Below are positions 24,185 through 34,054 of a DNA stretch of 64,000 bases, one piece after another (the stretch's first letter is position 1; every line of letters begins with the position of its first letter). The position numbers and the translations under genes were made by a program. A model generated the notes under the pieces. The model searched no databases. It was not told the DNA's origin and worked only from the letters and a program-made list of their open reading frames with translations. The stretch is from Gordionus sp. m RMFG-2023 (taxonomy: Eukaryota; Nematomorpha; Gordioida; Chordodea; Parachordodidae). The stretch covers positions 90,402,805 through 90,466,804 of the forward strand of contig NC_088775.1 in NCBI RefSeq assembly GCF_954871325.1, given 5' to 3'.

Positions 24185-24534
24185 TAGTGTTGTTAAACGG
24201 ACCGATTTGAGCCAATTTTTAAAAAACGGCTAATCAATATTTTAGCCGAGTAAGGCCGCATTCATAGTGGATCCGATCCGACACGATTTAACAGCTGATT
24301 GATTTTTAAAATCTGTTTATGAGATCAATTATTCTTTATTAAAATCATCATTTCTTAGATTATCATTAAAATTTGAATTAAAGATAAAATTAATATTAGT
24401 AAATAAAAATTGATCTCACGAACAGATTTTAAAAATCAATCAGCTGTTAAATCGCAATCGCGCCACTATGAATTCAAGGTTAGGCTATATTTTTCCGTTT
24501 TTAAAATCGGCTCATGAGCCGTTTTACAACACTA
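24185..24534. mobile_element. hAT-type T1 element carrying a nested element
   Basis: The outer ends are TAGTGTTGTTAAACGG and CCGTTTTACAACACTA, with the T1 arms 'aaaaaacggctaa' and 'tttttaaaatcggctca'. The middle of T1 is replaced by a second inverted-repeat element at 24,255-24,475. The flanking octamers CAACACGG and ATATCTCG do not match, so the insertion is old or the ends have eroded. Confidence 0.8.
24255..24475. mobile_element. Inverted-repeat element nested in T1
   Basis: The left arm 'attcatagtgg' continues to 'gatttaacagctgattgatt' and 'ttaaaatctgtt', and the right arm is its near-exact complement ending 'cactatgaattc'. The arms are about 75 bp and far more alike than the arms of the host T1 element, so it is the younger insertion. 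A possible short duplication AAGG flanks it. The superfamily is not clear from the ends. Confidence 0.75.
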
Positions 24535-25067
24535 ATATCTCGTTCGTTACTTTCTTACAGTTATTATAATTTTTCGTGTGTTTGCTTATATAACAAGGAA
24601 AATTAAAATGTATATCTTTTAAATTGGTATATTACTCTTTTTTTTGTTTTTTTTAAATTAAATAAACATTTTATATCAAAATATATTACAAACTATATAA
24701 ACATATCAAAATATACGCAACATGCATCAGTTTTAATAAAAATAAAATTTACATTACACGTGAACGGAGTGAGATAATTATGAATAATTATTATATTATA
24801 TTGGTTAAGTGATGGAATAACCGTAATTAGTATATACTAACGAATCGTAGAAAAGAAGTGGGAAGCCGTAATAGTTTTTCCTTAATTGTATCTTCAACTT
24901 TAAAATAAAAACTATAAATATTACAATATAATAGTGGGCTAATTGATATTAAAATTGAAATATAATTAATATTTCCCAATAATGGGTTATAACTTCAAAT
25001 ATTATATTACAAAAGGCCTTATTAAACTAAATAAATGCAATTCATCAATTAATCATAATAATATCCT

Positions 25068-25209
25068 AATGGGATATCTAGATATAAAAATGCGGTATCT
25101 GTATCTATAATCTAGATAGATTTTTGATTAAAATATCTGTATCTAGATATTATTTTAGACGATGTATCTGTATCTAGATCCATTTAAAAAGTATCTTTTA
25201 ACAACTCTG
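25068..25209. mobile_element. T3 short element, reverse orientation, left end truncated
   Basis: Reads as the complement of T3: it ends ATCTTTTAACAACTCTG at 25,209 and contains 'tctagatagatttttgatta'. The other terminus is missing, so no target duplication can be tested. Confidence 0.7.
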
Positions 25210-25299
25210 TATATTACACATTAAAACTTACCAATTAATAATACGATTATACTAACAATTGTTATTAAAATAAATCATTATGATTATAATTTATTACCT

Positions 25300-25480
25300 G
25301 CCGGCTGCACTAAACCCGACATGGATACCCGGTCAGCCGTATTTCAATTTTTTCAATATATCCGGCCCCGGCCTGACAGAGCTAAAAAAAAATTTAGAAC
25401 CAGGGCAAGAAACTTTTTGTCGTGGATGCCTCTACAGAGTTGGCAAATCGATCATTGAGCGGTCAATTAATTATCTAAGG
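25300..25480. other. GC-richer block between duplicated segments
   Basis: Contains 'ccggctgcactaaacccgac', 'acccggtcagccgt' and 'ccggccccggcctgacag', like the CCCG-rich T5-type elements but without recognisable ends. It lies at the seam between copy B and the partial copy that starts at 25.8 kb. The 69-residue plus frame across it has no recognised features. Confidence 0.35.
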
Positions 25481-25639
25481 AGTATTTGACATAGTCAAAT
25501 ACGGTCAAATTCTCTAAAATATTATTGGCGAATAAATATATTGATTTAATCAACTAATTGTTAATAGAGTCAATTAACCTTAAAGGCAATTGAGTGTATG
25601 TAAATTAATTGATTTGTTAAAAAAATATATAAACTGACG

Positions 25640-25790
25640 AACACGGGGTCCCTTAGATTTCTTGAAACCCAGGGGGAACGTTACTGCCTCGTTGGGAGAA
25701 AAAGCTGGGACAAAATTTTCAGTGGGCCAGAAGGTTTGGGTCAGGTTCTTTGACAGCAAGGAAAGAAAATGGGAAAGAATCATAAAGTTT
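25640..25790 (+). mobile_element. Ty3/gypsy integrase C-terminal fragment, fossil
   Basis: The plus strand reads TKFSVGQKVWVRFFDSKERK followed by WER, the usual F-x-VGD-x-VWVR-x(n)-KW pattern of the small beta-barrel region after the integrase core in Mag/K02A2.6-like Ty3 elements. Only about 50 codons remain and no LTR or other part is visible here. It is isolated at the seam between duplicated segments and is an old, broken remnant. It is not continuous with the pair of elements at 52.5-58.2 kb, though it may belong to the same lineage. Confidence 0.5.
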
Positions 25791-26666
25791 CTAATGCAGA
25801 AAAAATTATGTTTAGCTGGCTTTTTATAAGTTTAAACTATACTATAATATTTTTTTTAACATTTATAATTTTTGAACCGATTATTAAGAAGAAATTTATT
25901 AAGCTCCAAAGGGGAGGCAAGGGTCGATGGAAAAATTTAATAATAATTTTTAAAATTTTTTTTTCTTATTATTAAATTTGAAAAAAAAAGTGGTTAGTTA
26001 CGTTTTAAAAAATATAGCATTGTTTAAATGAACTTTGGGGGTGGGGGGGGGGGTTTATAATGAATCTTATATAGGAATATTACAAAATATTAGCATTAGA
26101 GAACCGGAAATTGAATTTTGAGAGTCTGGCCTGAAATATCATTCCAATTCCTCCATCCCATTTTTCAAGTTTATCCCTGATTTTTCAAGATTTTTAATCT
26201 TTTTTTTTTAAAACTCCACCTTTGTATATATTTTTAAAATATTTTATGCTGGCCCGGAGGAACTATCAAATTAATTTTGATCTTATTTATATATGATGCT
26301 TCCATCTGGTTATAACTGACATATTCAAGCCAAATCTTGATTCGCAATGATTCAATTTCCGCTCACTACTAAAAAAAATTAAAAAATTTGACCCAACCCA
26401 CCCGCTAAGACCCGCTCCCGAAAATTAATTTTCAAAAATTTTTATTGCTATAACATTTATACTTTTTTGAATTTATTCTTGTTAGATAGTTATAATTTCT
26501 CTAATTTTTATAAATAATTACGTCAAAATTTTTAATTAGAAAAAGATGGATAAGCGATCATATAAAATAACATATTCATTAGAATTCTGCTCATGCCAGA
26601 GCTGACAAAATTTTGTTAGCTTAATTTTCTCTAAAAAAAAAGATAATAAATTTTCCTGCTTTCCTA

Positions 26667-26770
26667 CAAAATATTGTCAATTGTTATTTGTTTTTTATGA
26701 TTCATCCTCACAACTTTCCAAAATATTGTCAATTGTTATTTGTTTTTTATGATTCATCCTCACAACTTTC
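26667..26770. repeat. Exact tandem duplication of 52 bp
   Basis: Two abutting identical 52-bp units (26,667-26,718 and 26,719-26,770), each from 'caaaatattgtcaattgtta' to 'cctcacaactttc'. The lack of differences points to a very recent event or an assembly artefact. It duplicates the end of the broken exon on the minus strand. Confidence 0.95.
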
Positions 26771-26935
26771 ATCGGTAGATGTTGATGCTTCATATCAGAA
26801 TCATCTAGAAATTCTCTAAATGTTTCATTTAGAATATACGGTTACTTTTTATTAGGATTTGATTAAAAAATGTTATAAATTATAGTTGGCATTGATTTTG
26901 TAGGGATTCATGCTCTAAGAGACAAGAATTTTATA
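26747..26935 (-). pseudogene. Acidic-tailed terminal exon, broken (partial copy)
   Basis: Duplicate of 23,353-23,519. On the minus strand it reads ETFREFLDDSD and, after a 2-bp insertion (AT), EASTSTDESCEDES and a stop at 26,747-26,749. Another indel-rich stretch near 26,870-26,900 separates the upstream part. The two copies share sense and stop position but carry different lesions, so they decayed independently. Confidence 0.4.
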
Positions 26936-27786
26936 ATGATTAATAATCTATTAATATAATTTTTTGTTAGAACAAGAAAATAAAAATGTGTATCTTTTAA
27001 ATTGGTCTATTAAAAAATTTTTTTTGTTTTTAATTAAATAAATATTCTACATATTAAATTAAGATATTATATCAAAATATATACAACTAAATAAACGTAT
27101 TATCATAACATACACAACATGCATCAGTTAAAAAAAAAATTTACATTACATGGTGAAATTAGTGAGATAATTATATGTATTATATTGGGTAAGTGATGAA
27201 AAATAACAATAATTTTAGTATACCAACAAATCATTGAAAATAGGTGGGGAGGGGTTCAATATAGCTAATCATAATAGTTTTTCGTAATTATATCTTTTTT
27301 ACTTAAATAAAAACTATCAATTACTATGGGGATAATTGATATAATAATTTTAATATAATAATAATTCCCTATAGTAGGTTAACGTTAAATTTTATATTAC
27401 CAAAAGTTCTTACTAACTAAATAAACTTGATAAATGTAATTAATCATATAATATTGTAAAATGGATTAACATTATATATTACATTAAAATTTACCAATTA
27501 ATAATATACGATTATACTGACAATCGTTATACAAAATCATTATGATAATAATTAATTAATTTAAATTGCTTTCAAAAATTTTTTTTTTAATGCACAAATT
27601 TTTTGAATGTAAATTAATGTGTAATTTTCAATGTTTTCAATACGCAGCTCTCTCTCTCTTAACAGCCATACAAATTTGAGCGTTGGAATAACGGCAATTG
27701 TTTTCCTAACGTGTCTATCTATCATCAATTTTCCCTTTTAATAAGCTGTTCTTTGTCTTTGTTAACATATCATGCGTCCTCTTCAG

Positions 27787-27871
27787 TTACCATACCACGC
27801 AGGCGCAGGAATGATACGTGGCTCCCTTCCCCGCCAGTTTGCAATGAGCTGGTTCCCCTATCCGCCACCAT
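27787..27871. other. GC-rich exon-like or promoter-like island
   Basis: Eighty-five bases of clearly higher GC content in an AT-rich field. As an exon on the plus strand it is bounded by 'catgcgtcctcttcag' and 'ccaccat' before GTAAGG, and is open as LPYHAGAGMIRGSLPRQFAM then SWFPYPPP. On the minus strand an ATG frame MVADRGTSSLQTGGEGSHVS is also open and reaches a GTATGG donor. It also contains CGCAGGCGCA (NRF-1-like) and ACGTGG (E-box-like), which could mean a promoter. It is followed at 27,890 by a stub of the duplicated segment, whose minus frame resembles the start of the broken exon at 23.5 kb. Confidence 0.35.
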
Positions 27872-27889
27872 GTAAGGAATTTATTCTGA

Positions 27890-28080
27890 TAGTGATTTTC
27901 AAAATCGTGCAAGCTAAGAATTTAATAAATTTATTTTGGAATAAATAAAAAAAAAACAATGATAATAATCTGTTAATATAATTTTTTGCTTTGCTTTTAT
28001 AACAAGAAAATAAAAATATATCTTTTAAAATGAATGGTCTATTAACTTTTTTTTCGTTTTTAATTAAATGAACGAGTAGG
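27890..28080. repeat. Third, short copy of the B right-end segment
   Basis: 'gcaagctaagaatttaataa', 'acaatgataataatctgtta' and 'tataacaagaaaataaaaat' repeat 23,510-23,580 plus 24,590-24,620 and 26,920-27,000. It stops near 'taattaaatgaac'. Confidence 0.7.
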
Positions 28081-29030
28081 GCTAGTTGGATTGGTAGGGG
28101 AGGGGATCTGAAACAGAACAATAAATTGTTTCTTTGAGTCAGTTGTCTATGGGAATATGCATGCATTAGGAATAATTAAAAAAAATATGTGCATAAAACT
28201 CTACAATCATTGTACTAAGTATATTATGTCCATTATGTGGTAAATCATTCAAAAAAAAATTTGTATTAAGGTCAGACCCTTCAATATATATATTCCAAAC
28301 AGTCGATAGGCAATGGATAAGCTTAAAAATAGTATACCAAGAACAGATATAAGGAAAAGACAAATTGATATATAAAATGAATAGATATTATTTTATTTTT
28401 TTATAAATTGTTAATCTAAATGTAAAGGAAATATTATTGTTATTCATACATGTATAAAAAAATTTTATTGAGTTATTAATAAAATTTTAAATTATTTGTC
28501 TCGCTATATTTTAAAATATCAATAAACCAAACAATACAATAATAATGTTATTTATTTATGACAATTTTATTGAAATATTTTAGAATTTGTAAGGTAAATA
28601 TGAGAAAAAAAATTTTAACTATAAGTTATTAAGATTGTTTAATCATCCTAATAAATATAATTTAAGTGCAAATGATTAGTATAGAGATAAATGAAAATAA
28701 AATCGAATTTATTAATTACCAAATTTCCATTGCTAAACTAGAGTTCAGAAATTTATTATTTTCCATTTCAATTGAAATTTTATAAGAGAGGGGAAAATAG
28801 GTTGTTTTATAAAATTCGGTATATCATTGTGGTAGGTATTAATTTATATATATTTTAAAAAAATATCATAAATAAAGAAATAATTGAAAATAAAGAAAAA
28901 ATTTATCAATAAATTACATTCTGTGCAGATTTGAATTAAACTATAATTATTCAAGTAAAATTAGAACTTATGGGTCAAAACATTAAATTTTAACTACGGT
29001 GTTGGGCTTATTTAAAGTAAATTACATATG
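28081..29030. other. No gene seen
   Basis: AT-rich sequence apart from a short GC-richer patch at 28,075-28,115. The 102- and 65-residue minus frames (27,858-28,363) are not repeated in paralogues and have no recognisable motif. Nothing further is supported. Confidence 0.5.
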
Positions 29031-29039
29031 TAAGATATC

Positions 29040-29640
29040 AATTAGAAAGAGACATCTAATGATGACCTCTGAGGGTTCAGTGCATTATCATTTTTACAAA
29101 TTTTTTTTTTAGATAATAGACCTTGTCTTAACCACTTTTGGTGATCGTATAAATTACGGATTTATCTGTCATTGCCATACAAAGAAAGTGGCAGGTTAAT
29201 CAACAAAAATAAAAATTCCAGATGTTACAAAACCCGACAATTTCCATCAATCATACAAAATATTAGTCATCAAATCATTATGTCTATATCTTTTATGCTT
29301 ACCAATAATTTTTTAAATATGTTTTTCTTATATTTAACATTTTAGATTACACCCATCCTTTACAGAACATCTGATGATATTTCCCACGATTGCCTGAAAG
29401 TTGAACCTAATTATTGACTCCTATGCTGGTTCAGTGGTGCATTATTTTATAATTATATATTATTTTGTTTTGACTTTAGAAAATATAACCCTGTCTTGAT
29501 CAATCTTGGTAATTGTACACATGTCGTTGCCAAAACAATGAAAGAGATGGCTGGTTACTCGACAAAATAAACGTTTCTAAAGATCAAGAAATCCAACAAA
29601 TTCTACCAACCATACAAAGTTTAGTCAATTCTCTTTTTAT
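29040..29640 (+). repeat. Local tandem duplication containing an exon-like block
   Basis: Two diverged direct units, about 29,040-29,280 and 29,370-29,640, share 'acatct.atgat', 'ggttcagtg', 'ccttgtctt', 'ttgccaaa' and the stretch around 'aagtggcaggttaatcaaca' versus 'agatggctggttactcgaca'. The second unit reads ERDGWLLDKINVSKDQE and IQQILPTIQS on the plus strand and matches 11,600-11,690. The recurrence of the same block three times in the window suggests an old exon carried by unit Y. No family is recognised. Confidence 0.5.
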
Positions 29641-29995
29641 TTCCCTCTTTCTTCTCTTTTCCGTTTACTTTTCCCTTCCAATTTACATTTCCCTTTATCT
29701 TTTCTGTATCCTTCATCTTCCATTTTCTTTTCTTTTCCTATCCCATCTCTTTTTTTCCCCTTTCCTGTGCCGTTTTCTTTCCCTATTCCGTTTTCTTTTT
29801 TTTACCCATTCCTTTTTTTCGCTTTAGATTCTTCTTTTCCTTGCCTTTTTTTTACCCTTTCCGTTCTCTTTCTCTTTTCCTTCCTTTTTTTGATTCCTTT
29901 TATTGCCTTCCCCCTTTTTCTATCCTTTCCTTTCCATTCTTTTTTCTCTTTACTTTCCTTTCGCCTTAAAAATTGTAAAACTCGCTTATATCTTT
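29640..29995. repeat. Polypyrimidine tract
   Basis: About 350 bp almost entirely C and T on the plus strand (runs such as ccctctttcttctcttttcc). Shorter forms lie at 11,690-11,780, 30,270-30,375, 33,265-33,380 and 33,610-33,700. The 104- and 81-residue Ser/Phe/Leu-rich frames are compositional artefacts. Confidence 0.85.
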
Positions 29996-30566
29996 CTAAA
30001 AAAATTTTTTAAATGCGATATCGAAAATAATATTGATAGATGCTTAGGAAGTAAAATACTCATATTCAAAAAATGAATACTTATTTCACTCATTTTCTGG
30101 CGATTTTTTTTTTCTAAAGAAAAAACTCTGATTTTAAATTCAAGAATTTATTTCCTTAAGCATCCATTATTATTAATTTTCAAAAATTAATTAAAAAATA
30201 TTTTTAAGAGCCAGATTCTCAATTTTTTATTTTGTTTTTTTAGCCTTATTTTATCGATTTTGTAACGGAAACTTCTTTTTCTACCCTTCTTTTCTTACAC
30301 TTTTTCTTTCCCTTTCTTTTTTCCCTATTCCATTTCCTCTAACCTTCTCTTTGCTTTCTCATATCCTTTCGTTTTATTTGAATTGGTGGTAAGGAGGGGG
30401 GGGGGGGGGTGTGGTGGCGGAACCCCCAAAATTTTTAAATATCCCTCTCCATCCTGGACAAATCCTGGCCATGTCACTGGCTATATTTGTATCTTATTTT
30501 CAATATGACAGAATAAATCCAGATTTCGATACTTTTTAATTAATTTCCATTAACACCTATACGTAA

Positions 30567-30718
30567 TAAGTGAGTATCGGGCCTATCCTTACAACCCAGC
30601 TCGGCCCGAAATTTTATAAAAAAATATTAGACCCGACAACCGATTTTCTTTAAAATAGGCCTGTCCCTAAACCTGTTCAGACTGGATACGAGCTAGATAG
30701 TGAATTGCAAATCTCTAT
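30567..30718. mobile_element. CCCG-rich short element (T5-like) in Y1
   Basis: Starts TAAGTGAGTATCGGGCC and ends GAATTGCAAATCTCTA. It is the same insertion as at 13,133-13,240 and 33,902-34,054, with 'acccagctcggcccgaaa' inside. Confidence 0.6.
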
Positions 30719-31115
30719 TATATATTTAGGCTAAGTCATCCTAATAATTCTTTATTTTTTTAGAATTCTAACTGATTATTCTAGATAGAAAGTGATTCTT
30801 AGAACTAAAAGTTATATGAATAGATACACCCTTTAAGCATAGATAAAAGTTGTTATCACCTTAATGTCTCTAACAATTAAAAGTAAGAAATTGAATGTAA
30901 CTATTTTTCTGACTAGAATACTCTATTCAGAATTCAAGAATAAATATAAAGCCCAAACTTATAACGCAACTTGATGACTGATAAATAAAAATTACAAATT
31001 TTTTAAATTTTCACAAATAACTGAAGATTTTAAAATTTTTTTTTAATAAATTATTTATTTTTATTTTATAGAAGATATTAATTCTTTTTTAAACCATTCT
31101 AGAAACTATACCAAC

Positions 31116-31279
31116 TAGTGTTGTAAAACTGCTATTATGTCTAAGCCTCGAGATATCGTTAATATATGTCTAGACCTTTGCTGCTTCTATGAGCAAAATT
31201 TTTTGCATAATATTTTTATGGGTGGAATAATAAGTTAGCCGTTTTTAAAAATCGGCTCAAAACGAGCCATTTAACAACA
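31116..31279. mobile_element. hAT-type T1 element, with empty site in twin unit
   Basis: Begins TAGTGTTGTAAAACTGC and ends AAACGAGCCATTTAACAACA. The flanks are ATACCAAC on both sides (31,108-31,115 and 31,280-31,287), a perfect 8-bp duplication. The twin unit at 34,445-34,470 reads 'ctataccaagttacaag' with no insertion. Because the twins are otherwise very similar, this is the youngest datable T1 movement in the window. Confidence 0.9.
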
Positions 31280-31472
31280 ATACCAACAAGTATATGAGTA
31301 GAATAAATAGAATATTAGATGAATTCTTTAGATTCTTAATTTCGAATCAAATAATTAATTTTGAATAATTACAAATAATTCTAAATATAGGAATAATTTT
31401 GAATAATTTGATCGAATATGAAATAAAAAAATATAACGATTATGGTGTAGTGAATTTGAAAAAAAAACATGA

Positions 31473-31640
31473 AAAGTTTGTTTTTTTCCTTAAAAAACAA
31501 TTTTGTTTGTTTTTTTCCTTAAAAAAAACTATTTTTGCTTGTTTTTTTCCTTAAAAAAAACTATTTTTGCTTGTTTTTTTCCTTAAAAAAAACTATTTTT
31601 GCTTGTTTTTTTCCTTAAAAAAAAACTATTTTTATTGCTC
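31473..31640. repeat. 33-bp minisatellite, about five units
   Basis: Units of 'gtttttttccttaaaaaa' followed by 'aactatttttgctt'. The twin location (34,645-34,685) has a single unit, so four copies were added after the Y1/Y2 duplication. Confidence 0.9.
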
Positions 31641-32288
31641 AAAAATTTAATCCATTTAGATTGGGTTAAAAAAATTGTCAGAGAATGAAATTGGTTAAAA
31701 TATAAAAAAGAATTATAAATAATAATATAGATGGCGTTAATAATTTAGTAACTTTGACATTAATAAACATCAAGCTAAATTTTTTTTTTTGAACCCTCTC
31801 ATTGTAAATCAATATAATTATATCTATTTAAAATATTAAGCATATTATAAATATTTAACTTCGTCAACAAAAATAAGTAAAATATATAAATTTATCTTAC
31901 GGAAAACCTATATTCACTAATTAATTTTTGGGGCATATATAATCGTTCAAATTTATCTTTAGCTTTACCGAAATTCCTCGGGGAATTAATATTCCATATC
32001 GTAATTGATTCCGAATTTTTTCCCACCTTTACTTCCCAATTGGCAAATTTTCGCGCCAAAAAAAAATATATAATAAAAAAAATGTTAGATAGCAAATTAT
32101 TATTTTCCTTAAGATTTAAAAAAAAATTTGACAATTTCTATAAACGATTTAAAAATAAATAATATAAATTATTATAACATTAAGTGGACATAGTTATTAC
32201 ATAAAATCATAATGTGAATTCCAACACGAAAAAACTAGTTTTTTTTTTGTAATTCTCGTACCGGAAATAGGGCTGGAAAAAAACTCTT

Positions 32289-32546
32289 TCATAAATGGTT
32301 TGTATCTTGTGAATTAGGTCTATTTCTTCTTGGGCCGTATGGTTTTACCTTTATCAACTCCATTCCAATCCCAAAAATGGGCCCTTTTAACTCTTTCAAT
32401 AAGGCATATTTTAGTTTCGTCCACAACTTTCTAAATATTTTTAACTTTTGAGTAAGTTGTTTAAGGCTTGAATTAAAAAAATCAGAGGTTATAACAACAT
32501 TATAAAGTAAGATAATCAGGATCGGTTTATGGGACAAATCTTGCAT
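32289..32546 (-). other. Open minus-strand block in Y1, coding doubtful
   Basis: Two overlapping minus frames are open in both young Y units (here and 35,337-35,525): one reading KELKGPIFGIGMELIKVKPY, the other CLIERVKRAHFWDWNGVDKG. The second has a faint resemblance to the LIE-x(n)-LWD start of MADF domains. A polypyrimidine-AG precedes the block in Y2. The old copy at 1-240 is altered in both frames. The twins are too similar for shared openness to prove coding. Confidence 0.2.
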
Positions 32547-32635
32547 TTGCGTTCTCCCGCTACATTAATATAAATTTCATAATTCTTCAAAGTTTAAAAA
32601 AAAATCTTTATCTTCTGTAGGAATAAATATAATTA

Positions 32636-32800
32636 AAACTGAAACACTCTCTAAACTTTGAGAACTTCGAAGCTCAGAATAAATATGTCCGTAGAGTCTC
32701 ATATTAAAAAAAAATTAACTTATATAATCTCTCAGAATTAATACTGAAGCACACTTCCTAAACGTTGAGAGCTTCAAAGCTCAGAATAAATATGTCCGGA
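32636..32800. repeat. Imperfect local duplication in Y1
   Basis: 'actctctaaactttgagaac' and 'gctcagaataaatatgtccg' occur twice here (32,645-32,692 and 32,750-32,802) but once in Y2 (35,708-35,755). Confidence 0.75.
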
Positions 32801-33050
32801 ATTATTTCTTGATGCTCGAGAATGTCCCGCAAACCGGAAATTTAAAAGAAAAATATATGAAAGTATAAAATATTAATTTTTATTTTGATTTTAAGAAAAT
32901 ATTGATTATTGGCAAGTATCGCAGTATTATATTAGAAATATCTTAGCATATTAATAAAAAAAAATTAATCTATATTTTATAGTTTTTAATCTTCATTAAA
33001 CAAAATTCATTCATAAGTGGGCTGATTTTAATAAAATGAGATGAAACAGA

Positions 33051-33155
33051 AGGAAGGAAGGAAGGAAGGAAGGAAGGAAGGAAGGAAGGAAGGAAGGAAG
33101 GAAGGAAGGAAGGAAGGAAGGAAGGAAGGAAGGAAGGAAGGAAGGAAGGAAGGAA
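33051..33155. repeat. (GGAA)n microsatellite in Z1
   Basis: About 26 units inside unit Z, between 'aaaatgagatgaaac' and 'gggtgaattctta'. The same site holds about 225 bp in Z2 and degenerate purine tracts in Z3 and Z4. Confidence 0.95.
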
Positions 33156-33901
33156 TGAAAGGGTGAATTCTTATCAAATCTCTCCATGTGTTCTGAGATT
33201 ATCTAATCTGTCTTTATGGCTTCAGTTAGAACAATCAGTTTACTTAAAGCTGAAAATTCAATACTTTTTTTTCTTCTCTTTTTCTTCCTTTTCCTTTTCG
33301 ATTCCTTTTATTGCCTTCCCCCTTTTTCTATTTTTCCTTTCCTCTCCATTCTCCTTTCTCTTTACTTTCCTTTCGCCTTAAAAAAATTGTAAAACTCGCT
33401 TATATCTTTATAAAAAATTTTAAATGCGATATCGAAAATAATATTGATAGATGCTTAGGAAGTAAAATATTCATATTCAAAAAAATGAATACTTATTTCA
33501 CTCATTTTTTTTCTAAAAAAAATAAACTCTGATTTTAAATACAAGAATTTACTTCCTTAAGCATCCATTATTATTAATTTTCAACAATTAATTAAAAAAT
33601 ATTTTGAAACCCTTTTTCTACCCTTCTTTTCTTACACTTTTTCTTTCCCTTTCTTTTTTCCCTATTCCATTTCCTCTACCTTCTCTTTGCTTTCTCATTT
33701 CCTTTCGTTTTATTTGAGTTGGTGGTAAGGAGGGGGGGGGGGGGGTTGTGGTGGCGGAACCCCCAAAATTTTTAAATATCCCTCTCCATCCTGGACAAAT
33801 CCTGGCCATGTCACTGGCTATATTTGTATCTTATTTTTAATATGACAGAATGAATCCCGATTTCGTTACTTTTTAATTAATTTTCATTAACACCTTAAAT
33901 A

Positions 33902-34054
33902 TAAGTGAGTATCGGCCCTATCCTTACAACCCAGCACGGCCCGAAATTTTTTTAAAAAAAATATTAGACCCGGGTACCGATTTTCTTTAAAATAGGCCTG
34001 TCCCTAAACCTATTCGGACTAGATACGAGCCAGATAGTGAATTGCAAATCTCTA
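33902..34054. mobile_element. CCCG-rich short element (T5-like) in Y2
   Basis: Twin of 30,567-30,718 at the matching place, with 'acccagcacggcccgaaa' inside and ending AATTGCAAATCTCTA. Confidence 0.6.

Larger units (their letters stand above)
25790..27560. repeat. Partial tandem copy of the right part of B
   Basis: 25,790-26,450 repeats 10,900-11,500 and 22,550-23,100 ('attatgtttagctggcttt', 'ttattaagctccaaagggga', 'tataggaatattacaaaata'). 26,590-26,940 repeats 23,215-23,520. 26,960-27,560 repeats 24,590-25,280 ('acacaacatgcatcagtt' versus 'acgcaacatgcatcagtt'). It lacks the 1.07-kb block 23,520-24,590. A G tract in it (26,043-26,053) is longer than at the matching place in A. Confidence 0.8.
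29880..33265. repeat. Young tandem unit Y1+Z1
   Basis: Runs from 'gattccttttattgccttcc' (about 29,891) to 'tgaaaattcaata' (33,265) and is repeated directly in the next unit with high identity. Compared with its twin it has gained a T1 element (31,116-31,279), four extra copies of a 33-bp minisatellite (31,473-31,640) and an extra partial tandem near 32,640-32,800, while its (GGAA)n is shorter. Confidence 0.9.

Noticed and set aside
29513-30012. Ser/Phe/Leu-rich 81-104 residue frames
   Set aside because: Generated by the polypyrimidine tract. Only the first 30 or so codons (29,520-29,620) recur elsewhere.
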